Shown in pieces: positions 43,758 through 52,303 of a stretch of 64,000 nt of DNA. The stretch is from Lacibacter sediminis (lineage in GTDB: Bacteria > Bacteroidota > Bacteroidia > Chitinophagales > Chitinophagaceae), in contig NZ_CP060007.1 of NCBI RefSeq assembly GCF_014168535.1, positions 992,001 through 1,056,000 of the forward strand, written 5' to 3'. The notes beneath the pieces were generated by a model. It ran no database searches. It was given only the letters and a program-made list of their open reading frames with translations, and was not told the DNA's origin. Positions within the stretch are counted from its first letter, which is position 1. Every line of letters begins with the position of its first letter. The position numbers were made by a program, and so were the translations under genes.

Positions 43758-45131
43758 TTACTTTTTCCTGTAAACATACATTGTGCGTTCGCTTCCCTGC
43801 GCATTCATTTTCTTTTCTAATTCAAACAACTTTGCAAATGCTTCTTCGAATGTTTCCTCATCATAGTTGTTGAATATATCTTTCCGCCACTGTAACATCA
43901 CCGCAACTTTCGGATCACTTTTCGGCACAAATTCAATAATGAGCACTTTACAAACAGAAGCAAGAAAAGCAGCCAGTTGTTCAAATGTAATATTCTTCGC
44001 AATGGCTAAGTGATGGATCAATGCCAGAGCCATACATACGTCAACTTTTGTGCGGCTAAAGAAGGCCGGACGTTCTTCATTCATCCAACCCATTGAAGGC
44101 GAAGGATAGGTGAGGTCAATTACTGAAGGATAGATATTTGTCCGCTTTTCTTCTTTAATGCGCTTATAAAATCTGTTGATGCAATCACTGTCAAAATCGG
44201 TTGAGATCACCATCGCTTCATTTTTACACAGCAAAGAGAATTCACCTTCATTTGCACCGAGGTCAAGAACTGAGCTGTACTCTATACTTCCCAAAATCGA
44301 ACTTACAAGCTTCTTCTTCTCCAAAAAGTAAGACTCGCTCAATATTGTTTCCGAATAATAATTGTTCCAGGTCGTAGATTGTGAAGGCAGCAACAGATTG
44401 CTGATGCAGCTGTGCAGGTTTTCTAATATCTGCTCAATGTTTTTCTTTGTGATCTTTCTGGTCGTTTGCTTTTGTTCGGTTGATTGTTTCCCGGCCATCT
44501 TTGCCTGCAAATGCACATGCAGGTAAACCGAAGCATTCAGTTTTGTTTTGAATGGAAGTAGTTTTGATGTTACTGCAGCAGGCACACCATCGGGATAGCT
44601 GAGTATGAGTTTATGCACTTCCATCCCTGTGTAAACAGCTATCAGCAATGGATTCAAAAAGCATTCGCAAAACTGCCGGTATGCGATCCAAGATTCACCT
44701 TCTATGTATGTTTCAAACGAAAGTGTATCGATCAACTTATACTTGCCGTCAACCAATTGAATATTACTTGGCGTCGCATCTTTCAGGATCATGCCTTTAT
44801 GTAAAGCTTGCCTGCAGATATTGAGCGTAGTTAATGCAGCATCTTTCAACTGTTCAAAACTCCATTCCCATGCATACGAAAGAAACGGGAGTTGTTGTGG
44901 CTGTAATGTTTTATACCAATCTGATCTTCCTGTATGGTTTTCGGAAAGATCAGTAAAAGGGAGTAGTAATTTTTTTTTGAGAAGATCATCTGCAAGACCA
45001 CTCTTCATCAAAAGATCATAGTCCTGACTGTAATTATCGGAAACGAAGCGATAGATCGTTCCATCCTTTTCATAAATAAAACCGGAAGGATCACGAAAAG
45101 AAGCAGGATGATGATTAATCAGTTGACTCAT
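43758..45131 (-). CDS. Fused kinase-like / class I methyltransferase (NoeA-like)
   Basis: The 457-residue protein joins two parts. Residues about 20-180 look like a kinase-like fold: KGMILKDATPSNIQLVDGK with D118 and N123, then YKLIDTLSFE with D135, matching the D-x4-N and metal Asp of kinase catalytic loops. Residues about 255-457 form a SAM methyltransferase with motif I VLDLGANEGEFSLLC (288-302), acidic STDFDSD and VCMALALIHHLAI. The architecture resembles NoeA-type proteins linked to surface or nodulation glycans. The start overlaps the small gene 45115-45288 by 17 nt, so translation is coupled. Confidence 0.72.
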   Translation of the reverse strand: MSQLINHHPASFRDPSGFIYEKDGTIYRFVSDNYSQDYDLLMKSGLADDLLKKKLLLPFTDLSENHTGRSDWYKTLQPQQLPFLSYAWEWSFEQLKDAALTTLNICRQALHKGMILKDATPSNIQLVDGKYKLIDTLSFETYIEGESWIAYRQFCECFLNPLLIAVYTGMEVHKLILSYPDGVPAAVTSKLLPFKTKLNASVYLHVHLQAKMAGKQSTEQKQTTRKITKKNIEQILENLHSCISNLLLPSQSTTWNNYYSETILSESYFLEKKKLVSSILGSIEYSSVLDLGANEGEFSLLCKNEAMVISTDFDSDCINRFYKRIKEEKRTNIYPSVIDLTYPSPSMGWMNEERPAFFSRTKVDVCMALALIHHLAIAKNITFEQLAAFLASVCKVLIIEFVPKSDPKVAVMLQWRKDIFNNYDEETFEEAFAKLFELEKKMNAQGSERTMYVYRKK

Positions 45132-45288
45132 TCTTTTCCTCTTCTGTTTTGGGTGGTGTTTTTACAAAGAAGCTTTTGATCCAGTTCCAGCCACTCTTGA
45201 AATAAAAGATCACACCCAACACAGCAGCTATAATTACCTGTATCAGGTAACTGCCGCTTCCCGGATCGAGGTATAACAATTGCATCAT
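45115..45288 (-). CDS. 57-residue single-span membrane protein (YLDPGSGS type)
   Basis: The minus-strand ATG at 45288 (or the adjacent ATG at 45285) opens a 57-residue frame. It begins MMQLLYLDPGSGSYLIQ, then one hydrophobic helix (VIIAAVLGVIFYF), an aromatic/basic KSGWNWIKSFF segment and an acidic tail (EEEKNESTD). Its ATG overlaps the M42 peptidase stop (ATGA) and its end overlaps the methyltransferase start by 17 nt. Small proteins with a YLDPGSGS motif before a helix occur near surface-glycan genes in other bacteria; function unknown. Coupling on both sides strongly supports a real gene. Confidence 0.78.
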   Translation of the reverse strand: MMQLLYLDPGSGSYLIQVIIAAVLGVIFYFKSGWNWIKSFFVKTPPKTEEEKNESTD

Positions 45289-46391
45289 AAATAGCGGAGA
45301 TTGGTTTTTGGAGTTAACGCCAGCAACGTTTCATACATCAGATGAATAGTGTTTTCAATATCACTCTTGTGCAGCATTTCAACTGTTGTATGCATATAAC
45401 GTAACGGAATGCTGATGAGTACTGAAGGGCATCCATCATTCGCATAAGCAAATGAATCAGTATCGGTACCTGTGCTGCGGCTTAATGAACGCCATTGCAC
45501 CGGGATTTTTTTCTTATCAGCAACATCAGTAACAAAGTCGAGCAGTTTATTGTGAATAGCTGGTCCGGTTGCCAATGAAGGTCCTTTGCTGCAACTGATA
45601 TCACCTTCAACGATCTTACTGATCATAGGAGTTGTAGTATCATGTGTTACATCAGTTACAATGGCAATATCCGGTTTAATACGGCGAGCGATCATTTCAG
45701 CTCCACGCAAACCAATTTCTTCCTGCACAGCATTTACAATGTACAAACCATAAGGAAGTTTCTTTTTATTTTCTTTCAGCAAACGTGCGACTTCAGCGAT
45801 CATAAAACCACCAATGCGGTTGTCAAATGCACGGGCTATGTAATAATCATGTGCCAGCTCATCAAAACCTTCTTCATAAGTAACTACGCAACCTACTTTT
45901 ACACCAAGGGCCTCAACCTCTTTTCTGTTACGTGCTCCGCAATCGAGCCAAAGATTATCGACACGTGGTTGTGGTTCTTTTGCTTCAGGATTACCAAGGC
46001 GGGTATGAATGGCAGGCCATCCAAACACAGCTTTTACAATTCCCTTTTTTCCATGGATCAGCACACGCTTGGCTGGGGCGATCTGGTGATCAACGCCACC
46101 ATTACGCTTCAGATAGATTAAACCTTCAGGTGTGATATAATTCACAAACCAACTGATCTCATCTGCATGCGCTTCTATCACTACTTTGAATGAATGTTCA
46201 GGGTTAAGCACTCCAACAACGGTACCATATGAATCACTGAAATGTGTATCGATATATGGTTTCAGATATTCTAACCATACTTTCTGTCCGCTGGTTTCAA
46301 AACCAACAGGCGAATGCGTATTATGATAGTTCTTCAAAAACTCAAGAGACGTGTTTGTAAGAATTGATTTTTTCTTTGCTGCTTTTGCCAT
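45285..46391 (-). CDS. M42 family metallopeptidase
   Basis: The 368-residue aminopeptidase (also called endoglucanase/FrvX type) has the metal motif IEAHADEIS, the dimetal Asp in ARAFDNRIG, catalytic Glu pair in VQEEIGLRGAE, TDVTHD (Asp) and His in IPLRYMHTTVEMLH. A PDZ-like inserted beta domain is present in the middle. M42 enzymes form large tetrahedral complexes and trim peptides in the cytoplasm. It is the first gene of the minus-strand run to 40607 and its stop overlaps the small gene's start, though its role may be unrelated to the module. Confidence 0.9.
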   Translation of the reverse strand: MAKAAKKKSILTNTSLEFLKNYHNTHSPVGFETSGQKVWLEYLKPYIDTHFSDSYGTVVGVLNPEHSFKVVIEAHADEISWFVNYITPEGLIYLKRNGGVDHQIAPAKRVLIHGKKGIVKAVFGWPAIHTRLGNPEAKEPQPRVDNLWLDCGARNRKEVEALGVKVGCVVTYEEGFDELAHDYYIARAFDNRIGGFMIAEVARLLKENKKKLPYGLYIVNAVQEEIGLRGAEMIARRIKPDIAIVTDVTHDTTTPMISKIVEGDISCSKGPSLATGPAIHNKLLDFVTDVADKKKIPVQWRSLSRSTGTDTDSFAYANDGCPSVLISIPLRYMHTTVEMLHKSDIENTIHLMYETLLALTPKTNLRYL

Positions 46392-46479
46392 CGTTTTAGT
46401 GCTTTCAGCAAATGTACGGGTTCGCTTCTTTTAAAAAGCGGGGCATCAGCACTTTTTACCAACGGGTAAAGCAGGTTGT

Positions 46480-47313
46480 TTAGAACAGCAGGAATAAGCT
46501 TAGCAGGGAAGAAAGAATCAATAGCCCATCAACCCAACCAAGATAAAAGTAATCGCTGTTTTGTCTTTTTGAAATACGCAGCAGGTAAACGGCAACAACA
46601 CCTGGTATTAACTGGAGCAAATGAAGATAAGTTTCGAAGCGAATGGCTAAGAATACAACCGAGAACGAGTACAGAATAACATTGATAAGAAAGAAAACCT
46701 GGAACTGCTGTTCATTCATGATATTGGCCGGCGTATGAACGCCCATTTCAAAATCTCTGAGGCGGTCTCGGTAATCGAAGATCATGGTAGCAAGCGCCAC
46801 CAATAAAAGCCGGCTGACAAAAAGAAATACTTCGTTTACGTCGGGTTCCACTTCAAAAAAAGCAAGCGGCAATACAACAGTTGCATAGGCCCAAACAAAG
46901 CCAATAAAATAACTTTTGATAAAGGTGAGTATCGATGGAAGCTTGATAGGTTTTTTCAATAACAAAGGAGCTGTATATGCCGCATTGAAAAGAATAGCCA
47001 ATATGATATGTGTATTGATGCTTCGGATCTTCCACCAAAACCAAAGCGTTGCAAGAAGTGATAAAATATTTAAGATTACCGTCGCATTCTTTGCTTCCCG
47101 AAACCATTGAAGTTGTTCCGATGAGGTGCTCTTTGTAGCTGCAAAACTGAAATGAAGGTTATAACTGAGAAGGGTTGCAAAAAATACAAATGCTATAAGC
47201 GTTAGGGGGTATTCAAAAAGAGAATAGAATAACTTGGTTTGCACGCAAAGCGTAGCGGCACTTACAGCAATAACAATATGGTAAAAAAGAAGGAACCTTA
47301 TAAAACGTGGCAT
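46480..47313 (-). CDS. UbiA-like polytopic membrane protein
   Basis: The 277-residue protein has eight to nine hydrophobic helices like the UbiA prenyltransferases. The second Asp-rich motif is visible as MIFDYRDRLRDFEMGVHTPA near residues 185-205. The first, normally NDxxDxxxD, is missing: the corresponding region reads SYNLHFSFAATKST. That makes normal prenyl transfer doubtful. It lies 12 nt downstream of the gene at 47326 on the same strand. Confidence 0.7.
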   Translation of the reverse strand: MPRFIRFLLFYHIVIAVSAATLCVQTKLFYSLFEYPLTLIAFVFFATLLSYNLHFSFAATKSTSSEQLQWFREAKNATVILNILSLLATLWFWWKIRSINTHIILAILFNAAYTAPLLLKKPIKLPSILTFIKSYFIGFVWAYATVVLPLAFFEVEPDVNEVFLFVSRLLLVALATMIFDYRDRLRDFEMGVHTPANIMNEQQFQVFFLINVILYSFSVVFLAIRFETYLHLLQLIPGVVAVYLLRISKRQNSDYFYLGWVDGLLILSSLLSLFLLF

Positions 47314-47325
47314 TACAACCGGTGC

Positions 47326-47799
47326 TTAAAAAGGCAGTGTGATAACTTCCGATTCAACAGGCTGGCTTCTGTTACCTGCTTTGTCCCTTACTGTGAAACG
47401 GAATTTTACAACATGTGGATTTGATGGACAATCATTACCGGACAAAAGTGCATATCCAACCGCACTGATATTGGAATACCGAACACGTACGTTTACTTTT
47501 TGGTTAGGTTCACCCGGGAATTCCGGCATTTTATAATCATCGTCCAGAAGACTGTTGCCGGGACAGGCTGGAGTGCCTGCATCTATTTTGTCAATAATGA
47601 TGCTATCCTGCACGTCCCCTTCTTTATCTGTAACAGTTAAATTTAGTTCAACAAATTTTCCTGAATTGCCAAAGGCATCAACGAGATCTCCCACTTTTAC
47701 AGACTTTATTTCAACCTGCGGCTCTGTTGTAAATTTCGACTTTTTGCAGCCAGCTAATACAGCGGCTAATACAAAAAGAAATAATAGTTTTGCTTTCAT
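47326..47799 (-). CDS. Hypothetical beta-rich lipoprotein
   Basis: The 157-residue product has a lipoprotein signal (LFLFVLAAVLAGC, Cys 18) and a beta-sandwich-like body (VELNLTVTDKEGDVQDSIII, VKFRFTVRDKAGNRSQPVES) resembling Ig/cadherin-like repeats. Two internal Cys (TPACPGN and GNDCPSN) may form a disulfide. Similar short lipoproteins occur across Chitinophagaceae, function unknown. It is probably co-transcribed with the UbiA-like gene. Confidence 0.72.
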   Translation of the reverse strand: MKAKLLFLFVLAAVLAGCKKSKFTTEPQVEIKSVKVGDLVDAFGNSGKFVELNLTVTDKEGDVQDSIIIDKIDAGTPACPGNSLLDDDYKMPEFPGEPNQKVNVRVRYSNISAVGYALLSGNDCPSNPHVVKFRFTVRDKAGNRSQPVESEVITLPF

Positions 47800-47848
47800 T
47801 CGGAAATGTTCTTATTTCAAATTTAAGCATTAATACCCCACTAAAAAA

Positions 47849-48829
47849 TTGATTCCTTCTTTTGTTAACAATCTTTTTGAGTTAAGCAGGACTTCGTTCA
47901 ACGAAGTGGTGCAGCAGTCGTTTCAATTTCAGTACTGCAATAACTCTGTTTACCGATCTTTTTGTGAGGCTTTGCATATTGCACCCCCGGGAGTATCAGG
48001 AATTGAGACCGTTCCCTTTCTGCCCATTAGTTTTTTTAAAACACACCGGATCAAAAGCACAGAGTTCACTCCGGAAACATTATTTGAAAGCAGTGGCACA
48101 TCTCAAACCATCCAAAGCAAGCATTATGTAAAAAGCCTTGCTTTGTATGAAGAAGCTTTTACAAGGGGTTTTTTGCAGCAATATGATTTGCCGGAGAACT
48201 ATTGTTTTCTTGGTCTCTTGCCATCTTACCTTGAGCGTGGCCATTCATCGCTGGTGTACATGGTGCAAAAACTGATTGAGAAAAGTAACCATCCTATGAA
48301 TGGTTTTTACCTCAATAATTTTCAGGAGCTGTATAACAGATTACAGCTGCTGGAAAAAGAAGGTCAGCCAACTATTCTCATTGGTGTTACATTCGGGTTG
48401 CTCGATTTTGCTGAGCAATACCAGTTACCATTGATGAATACCATCATCATGGAAACGGGTGGCATGAAAGGAAGGAGGGAAGAGATGACAAGAGAACAGG
48501 TGCATCTTCAGCTAAAAAAAAGTTTTTCGGCTGAAACAATTCATTCTGAATATGGGATGACGGAATTACTCAGCCAGGCTTATTCAAAAGGTAATGGCAT
48601 TTTTCATTGCCCGCCCTGGATGAAAGTTTTGGTGAGGGATGAAGATGATCCTTTGCACATCAGCACAACAGGGAAAGGCGCCATTAATATTATTGATCTG
48701 GCGAATGTGTATTCAGTCAGTTTTATTGCAACCGACGATGTGGGCGAAGTATTTGAAGATGGCAGCTTTCGTATATTGGGCCGAATGGATAACAGCGATA
48801 TCAGGGGGTGCAGCTTGCTCGCATTGTAG
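47849..48829 (+). CDS. LuxE/PaaK-like acyl ligase
   Basis: The 326-residue protein belongs to the LuxE acyl-protein synthetase group of the adenylate-forming superfamily. Visible are ISFFKTHRIKS, LFESSGTSQTIQSKH (the phosphate-binding Ser/Thr loop), LPSYLERGHSSLVYMVQ, METGGMKGRREEMTREQVH and SEYGMTELLSQAYS, followed by GRMDNSDIRGCS at the end. The start is TTG 47849, since an in-frame TAA lies six codons upstream and no ATG precedes the conserved part. No luciferase genes are near. A role in surface-glycan or O-antigen modification is possible. Confidence 0.8.
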   Translation: MIPSFVNNLFELSRTSFNEVVQQSFQFQYCNNSVYRSFCEALHIAPPGVSGIETVPFLPISFFKTHRIKSTEFTPETLFESSGTSQTIQSKHYVKSLALYEEAFTRGFLQQYDLPENYCFLGLLPSYLERGHSSLVYMVQKLIEKSNHPMNGFYLNNFQELYNRLQLLEKEGQPTILIGVTFGLLDFAEQYQLPLMNTIIMETGGMKGRREEMTREQVHLQLKKSFSAETIHSEYGMTELLSQAYSKGNGIFHCPPWMKVLVRDEDDPLHISTTGKGAINIIDLANVYSVSFIATDDVGEVFEDGSFRILGRMDNSDIRGCSLLAL

Positions 48830-48879
48830 ATAAAACCCCAAAAGAAAAACCCAAGTCCAATATAAAAACCATAAGATTC

Positions 48880-48913
48880 AAGACTCATCACTCATCTTTC
48901 ATTACTCATCATT
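48880..48913. repeat. ACTCATC-word intergenic repeat before the RlmK-like gene
   Basis: AAGACTCATCACTCATCTTT then CATTACTCATCATT runs directly into ATG 48914. It is the same family as 16826-16862. Its position against the start codon makes it part of the leader of the methyltransferase gene. Confidence 0.55.
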
Positions 48914-49861
48914 ATGCTCTCCGATAAATTACAAATGTTTCAGAACCGACTTACGAAAGTGTACAAACACCGCAGTAAGCAAGCAAAGAGGATGGGCATC
49001 AGCTGCTACCGTTTATATGATAAAGATTTGCCGGAGTTTCCGGTGAGTATTGATGTGTATGATACAAGAGTTTGTGTGAGTGAATACAAAGCCAAGCATA
49101 ATCTTACGGAAGAAGAGCATCTCGATTGGTTGGAGGGAACAGTGGATATAATTGCAGATGTGTTACAGATGGATGAAGAACTTATCTACACCAAAGAACG
49201 TCGCAGGAAAAGTAATCGCCAGGCTCAGTACCAAAAGACGGCTGAAGAAAAAGAGTTTTTTGAAGTGCAGGAAAATGGATTGAAATTCTTAGTGAACCTT
49301 TCTGATTATTTAGATACAGGTTTATTTCTCGATCATCGTACAACACGTAAGATGGTAATGGAAGAAGCAAAAGATAAAAAGGTATTGAACCTGTTTGCAT
49401 ATACCGGTTCATTCAGTGTATATGCTGCTGCCGGTGGGGCAGAAGAAGTAGTAACCGTTGATCTGTCGAACACCTATATCGATTGGGCGAAGAAGAATTT
49501 CGAAGCAAATTTTTTTATTGATCATAAGAAATACAAGTTTGTTGTGGCAGATGTGAAGCAATACCTTGAGACGCTTACACCTAATACCTTTGATATCGTA
49601 GTGATGGACCCGCCCACTTTCAGCAACAGTAAAAAGATGAAAGACTTCCTCGATATTCAGCTCGATCATGTGGAACTCATCAATCAAACATTAAAGGCAA
49701 TGAAACCGGGTGCTGTTTTATACTTCAGCAATAATGCACGGAAATTTGAACTGCATGAAAGTGAAATACAGGCTTCCGTTATAAAAGACATCACAAAAGC
49801 AACCACTCCATTCGATTTTGAAGGCAAACTGCAACGTTGGTGTTGGCGAATGATACGGTAA
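48914..49861 (+). CDS. RlmK-like 23S rRNA methyltransferase
   Basis: The 315-residue class I methyltransferase resembles the C-terminal (RlmK) half of RlmKL/RlmI-type enzymes, which modify 23S rRNA guanine/cytosine. Visible are the substrate domain (VSIDVYDTRVCVSEYKAKHN), LDTGLFLDHRTTRKMV, motif I VLNLFAYTGSFSVYAAAGGA, acidic VTVDLSNTYIDWAKKNFEAN, and catalytic-loop VVMDPPTFSNSKKM. Its substrate could be m7G2069-like, but that is inference. It lacks the THUMP part, so it is a stand-alone RlmK. Confidence 0.82.
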   Translation: MLSDKLQMFQNRLTKVYKHRSKQAKRMGISCYRLYDKDLPEFPVSIDVYDTRVCVSEYKAKHNLTEEEHLDWLEGTVDIIADVLQMDEELIYTKERRRKSNRQAQYQKTAEEKEFFEVQENGLKFLVNLSDYLDTGLFLDHRTTRKMVMEEAKDKKVLNLFAYTGSFSVYAAAGGAEEVVTVDLSNTYIDWAKKNFEANFFIDHKKYKFVVADVKQYLETLTPNTFDIVVMDPPTFSNSKKMKDFLDIQLDHVELINQTLKAMKPGAVLYFSNNARKFELHESEIQASVIKDITKATTPFDFEGKLQRWCWRMIR

Positions 49862-49979
49862 TCGTATTTACACTAGTAGTTTTACTTATGCTGTATAGGG
49901 ATAAAACATCCACGCATGATTGGATTTGAAATGGAATAGACGTAATTTTTCAGTCTGTTATTCCTCAAAATCCAGTACT

Positions 49980-52202
49980 ATGAAACCAACTCTTCTCCTG
50001 CTACGGGATCATCCCCGTTTAAAAAAGGTTCTCGCATTCGCATTTGTTGCTCTTATATTGCTTATTGGCATTGCTGCAAATTATGCAATAGAATCGGGCG
50101 TGTTGCAATCAGTACAGGAACATTCTGCACAAAGCGATTCCGTCATCAAGCATCAGCAGTATCAGCAAGTCGTTGAAAAAACGATGTTTCTCATTACACA
50201 AAGTGACCACAACCTGGAAGATTATGTGCAAACAGGCGATCTTCATAAGAAAGAAGCTTTTTCAAAAAACAGTATTACAATAGAAAAAAACCTTGGGGAA
50301 GTAAAAAGCACATACGGAGGTTATATTCCTAAATATTTAGTAAACATTTTTGTACATAAAGCTGCCAACCGCATTCAATTAAACCGTGATATAATTTCTG
50401 TTTACGATACAGAAGGTCAGGCAAAAGCACTTGAAATGGTGAATAGTGTTGCCTACAGATCATCCTTTAAGGAAATTACGTTTGGGGAACAGGAACTGAT
50501 CAGTGCATTGGGAATAAAGATCGAACAGCTTAATAAGAAGATCACGATTGAAAAAGCAGAAATGCTTAGCCTTGACCGTAAGTGGAATATCGTTTCGCTC
50601 ATTTTTATGTCGCTGATTGCCTTGCTGGTTGTTTATAAAATGATTGAAACAAATCGCCTGAACAATACACTGTCAATTGCAATTCAAAAAGGGCAGCAGG
50701 CGCAAATGGTGAAAGATCAGTTTATTTCAAACGTAACACATGAGTTACGTACACCATTGAACTCTATTATTGGTTATACAAATCTTTTGTTGAAGAAAGA
50801 GCATGCTCCTGAAACAAAGCAATGGATTCAGTCGATGAAGATTTCAGGTAACCTGTTGATGGAAGTGATCAATGATGTGCTCGATTATTCTAAACTCGAA
50901 TCCGGGCATTTCCAGTTTTCGAATGAAGCATTTGATGTAAAGCAAGTGATCAGTAATCTCAATAACGTATTGCAAAACCGTGCAGAAGCAAAAAATATTT
51001 CACTGCATATTCAGATGGATGAACAATTACCTGAGTATGTTTCAGGCGATGCAAAAAAGCTGATGCAGATACTGGTGAATCTTACAGGTAACTCTATCAA
51101 GTTTACCGAGCAGGGTTCAGTTTCTGTTGCAGCAAAAATGGTAAAGCAATCGGGCGAAAAGGCGTGGATCCAATTCACAGTTGAAGATACCGGTATCGGT
51201 ATTGAAAAGGACAAGCTGCCGTATGTATTTGAACGGTTTTACCAGATTGAAAGCAAAACAGCGAAAAAATATTACGGAACAGGGTTGGGGCTTCCCATTG
51301 TAAAGCAACTGGTAGAAATGCAGGGTGGTGAAATTGAAGTATTTTCTACACCGGGAGAAGGCACTCAATTTGTTTTGTTGATGCCTTTCACAATTGCAAC
51401 AGCAATAGAAAAGGAAATTGAAACAGAGTTGATCATTAATAAAGAAAAACTAATTCAGAAACGTATTTTAATTGTTGATGATAATGAGATGAACCGTGAT
51501 CTGATGGGTTATCTTCTTGCAGAACATCAATTCTTATTCGATAAGGCAGATAGCGGTATAGCCGCTCTTCAGCTATTGAAGCAAAAGAACTACGATTTTA
51601 TTTTGATGGATATCCAGATGCCCGGCCTAAGCGGTATTGATACCACTAAAAAGATCAGGGCTGAGTTGCATATGCAAACGCCCATTATTGGGCTGAGCGC
51701 ATTTTGTCAAAGCCTTGAACAGCAGAATGCGATCAACGCAGGTATGAATGCTTATCTCACCAAACCTGTTGATGAACGCAAGTTGTTGGAATTACTCAAT
51801 CACTACAGCGATTGGGATACAGAACCTGCTACTCCTCAACATTCACAATTGAAGCTTGTGAATATCGATTATCTGCATCGCTTAACGGGTGGTAACAAAG
51901 AAAATATCCAGGATCTGTTGAACAAGGCATTTGATTTTTTACCAAATGAAGTTGAGAAACTGAAAGAGTCATTTGCAGCTGAAGATCCCGCCATGTTGAA
52001 AGCAACGGCGCATAATATGAAATCAACCTTACGCATACTGGGAGTAGCTGAAGAGCTTTCAGGCAAAGTGATACTGATTGAGAAAGCAGATATTTCGCAG
52101 TACAAAGAAAAAGAGCAAACAAAAAATCTTATTGCTGAGCTTGATAGTTCTGTACAGGTAGTGTTACAGGAACTGAGAGAATATCTCGCAGCAGCTGCTT
52201 AA
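49980..52202 (+). CDS. Hybrid sensor histidine kinase with receiver and HPt domains
   Basis: ATG 49980 gives 740 residues; the TTG at 49920 is rejected. Helix 1 (about 18-38) and helix 2 (about 190-210) flank an extracytoplasmic CHASE3-like domain (30-190). HisKA contains the phospho-His in FISNVTHELRTPLNSIIGYT, and HATPase_c contains LMQILVNLTGNSIKFT, VEDTGIGIEKD and GTGLGLPIVKQLVEMQGG. A receiver follows (RILIVDDNEMNRDLMGYLL, phospho-acceptor Asp in FILMDIQMPG). The HPt domain at the end has AHNMKSTLRILG. All relay steps are in one polypeptide; no cognate response regulator lies beside it. Confidence 0.9.
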   Translation: MKPTLLLLRDHPRLKKVLAFAFVALILLIGIAANYAIESGVLQSVQEHSAQSDSVIKHQQYQQVVEKTMFLITQSDHNLEDYVQTGDLHKKEAFSKNSITIEKNLGEVKSTYGGYIPKYLVNIFVHKAANRIQLNRDIISVYDTEGQAKALEMVNSVAYRSSFKEITFGEQELISALGIKIEQLNKKITIEKAEMLSLDRKWNIVSLIFMSLIALLVVYKMIETNRLNNTLSIAIQKGQQAQMVKDQFISNVTHELRTPLNSIIGYTNLLLKKEHAPETKQWIQSMKISGNLLMEVINDVLDYSKLESGHFQFSNEAFDVKQVISNLNNVLQNRAEAKNISLHIQMDEQLPEYVSGDAKKLMQILVNLTGNSIKFTEQGSVSVAAKMVKQSGEKAWIQFTVEDTGIGIEKDKLPYVFERFYQIESKTAKKYYGTGLGLPIVKQLVEMQGGEIEVFSTPGEGTQFVLLMPFTIATAIEKEIETELIINKEKLIQKRILIVDDNEMNRDLMGYLLAEHQFLFDKADSGIAALQLLKQKNYDFILMDIQMPGLSGIDTTKKIRAELHMQTPIIGLSAFCQSLEQQNAINAGMNAYLTKPVDERKLLELLNHYSDWDTEPATPQHSQLKLVNIDYLHRLTGGNKENIQDLLNKAFDFLPNEVEKLKESFAAEDPAMLKATAHNMKSTLRILGVAEELSGKVILIEKADISQYKEKEQTKNLIAELDSSVQVVLQELREYLAAAA

Positions 52203-52303
52203 TGTTTTAAAGGTGCGTAACCCGCATGTATTACCAGGTGGCTCACCCGCTTTATATGTTCATTTGTAGTTCTTCGCTTATCTTGCAATCAAATACGATT
52301 GCA

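Noticed and set aside
47849..48829. Bioluminescence operon suggested by the LuxE-like gene
   Set aside because: No luxA, luxB, luxC or luxD genes are nearby; LuxE-like ligases occur widely in envelope-glycan contexts.
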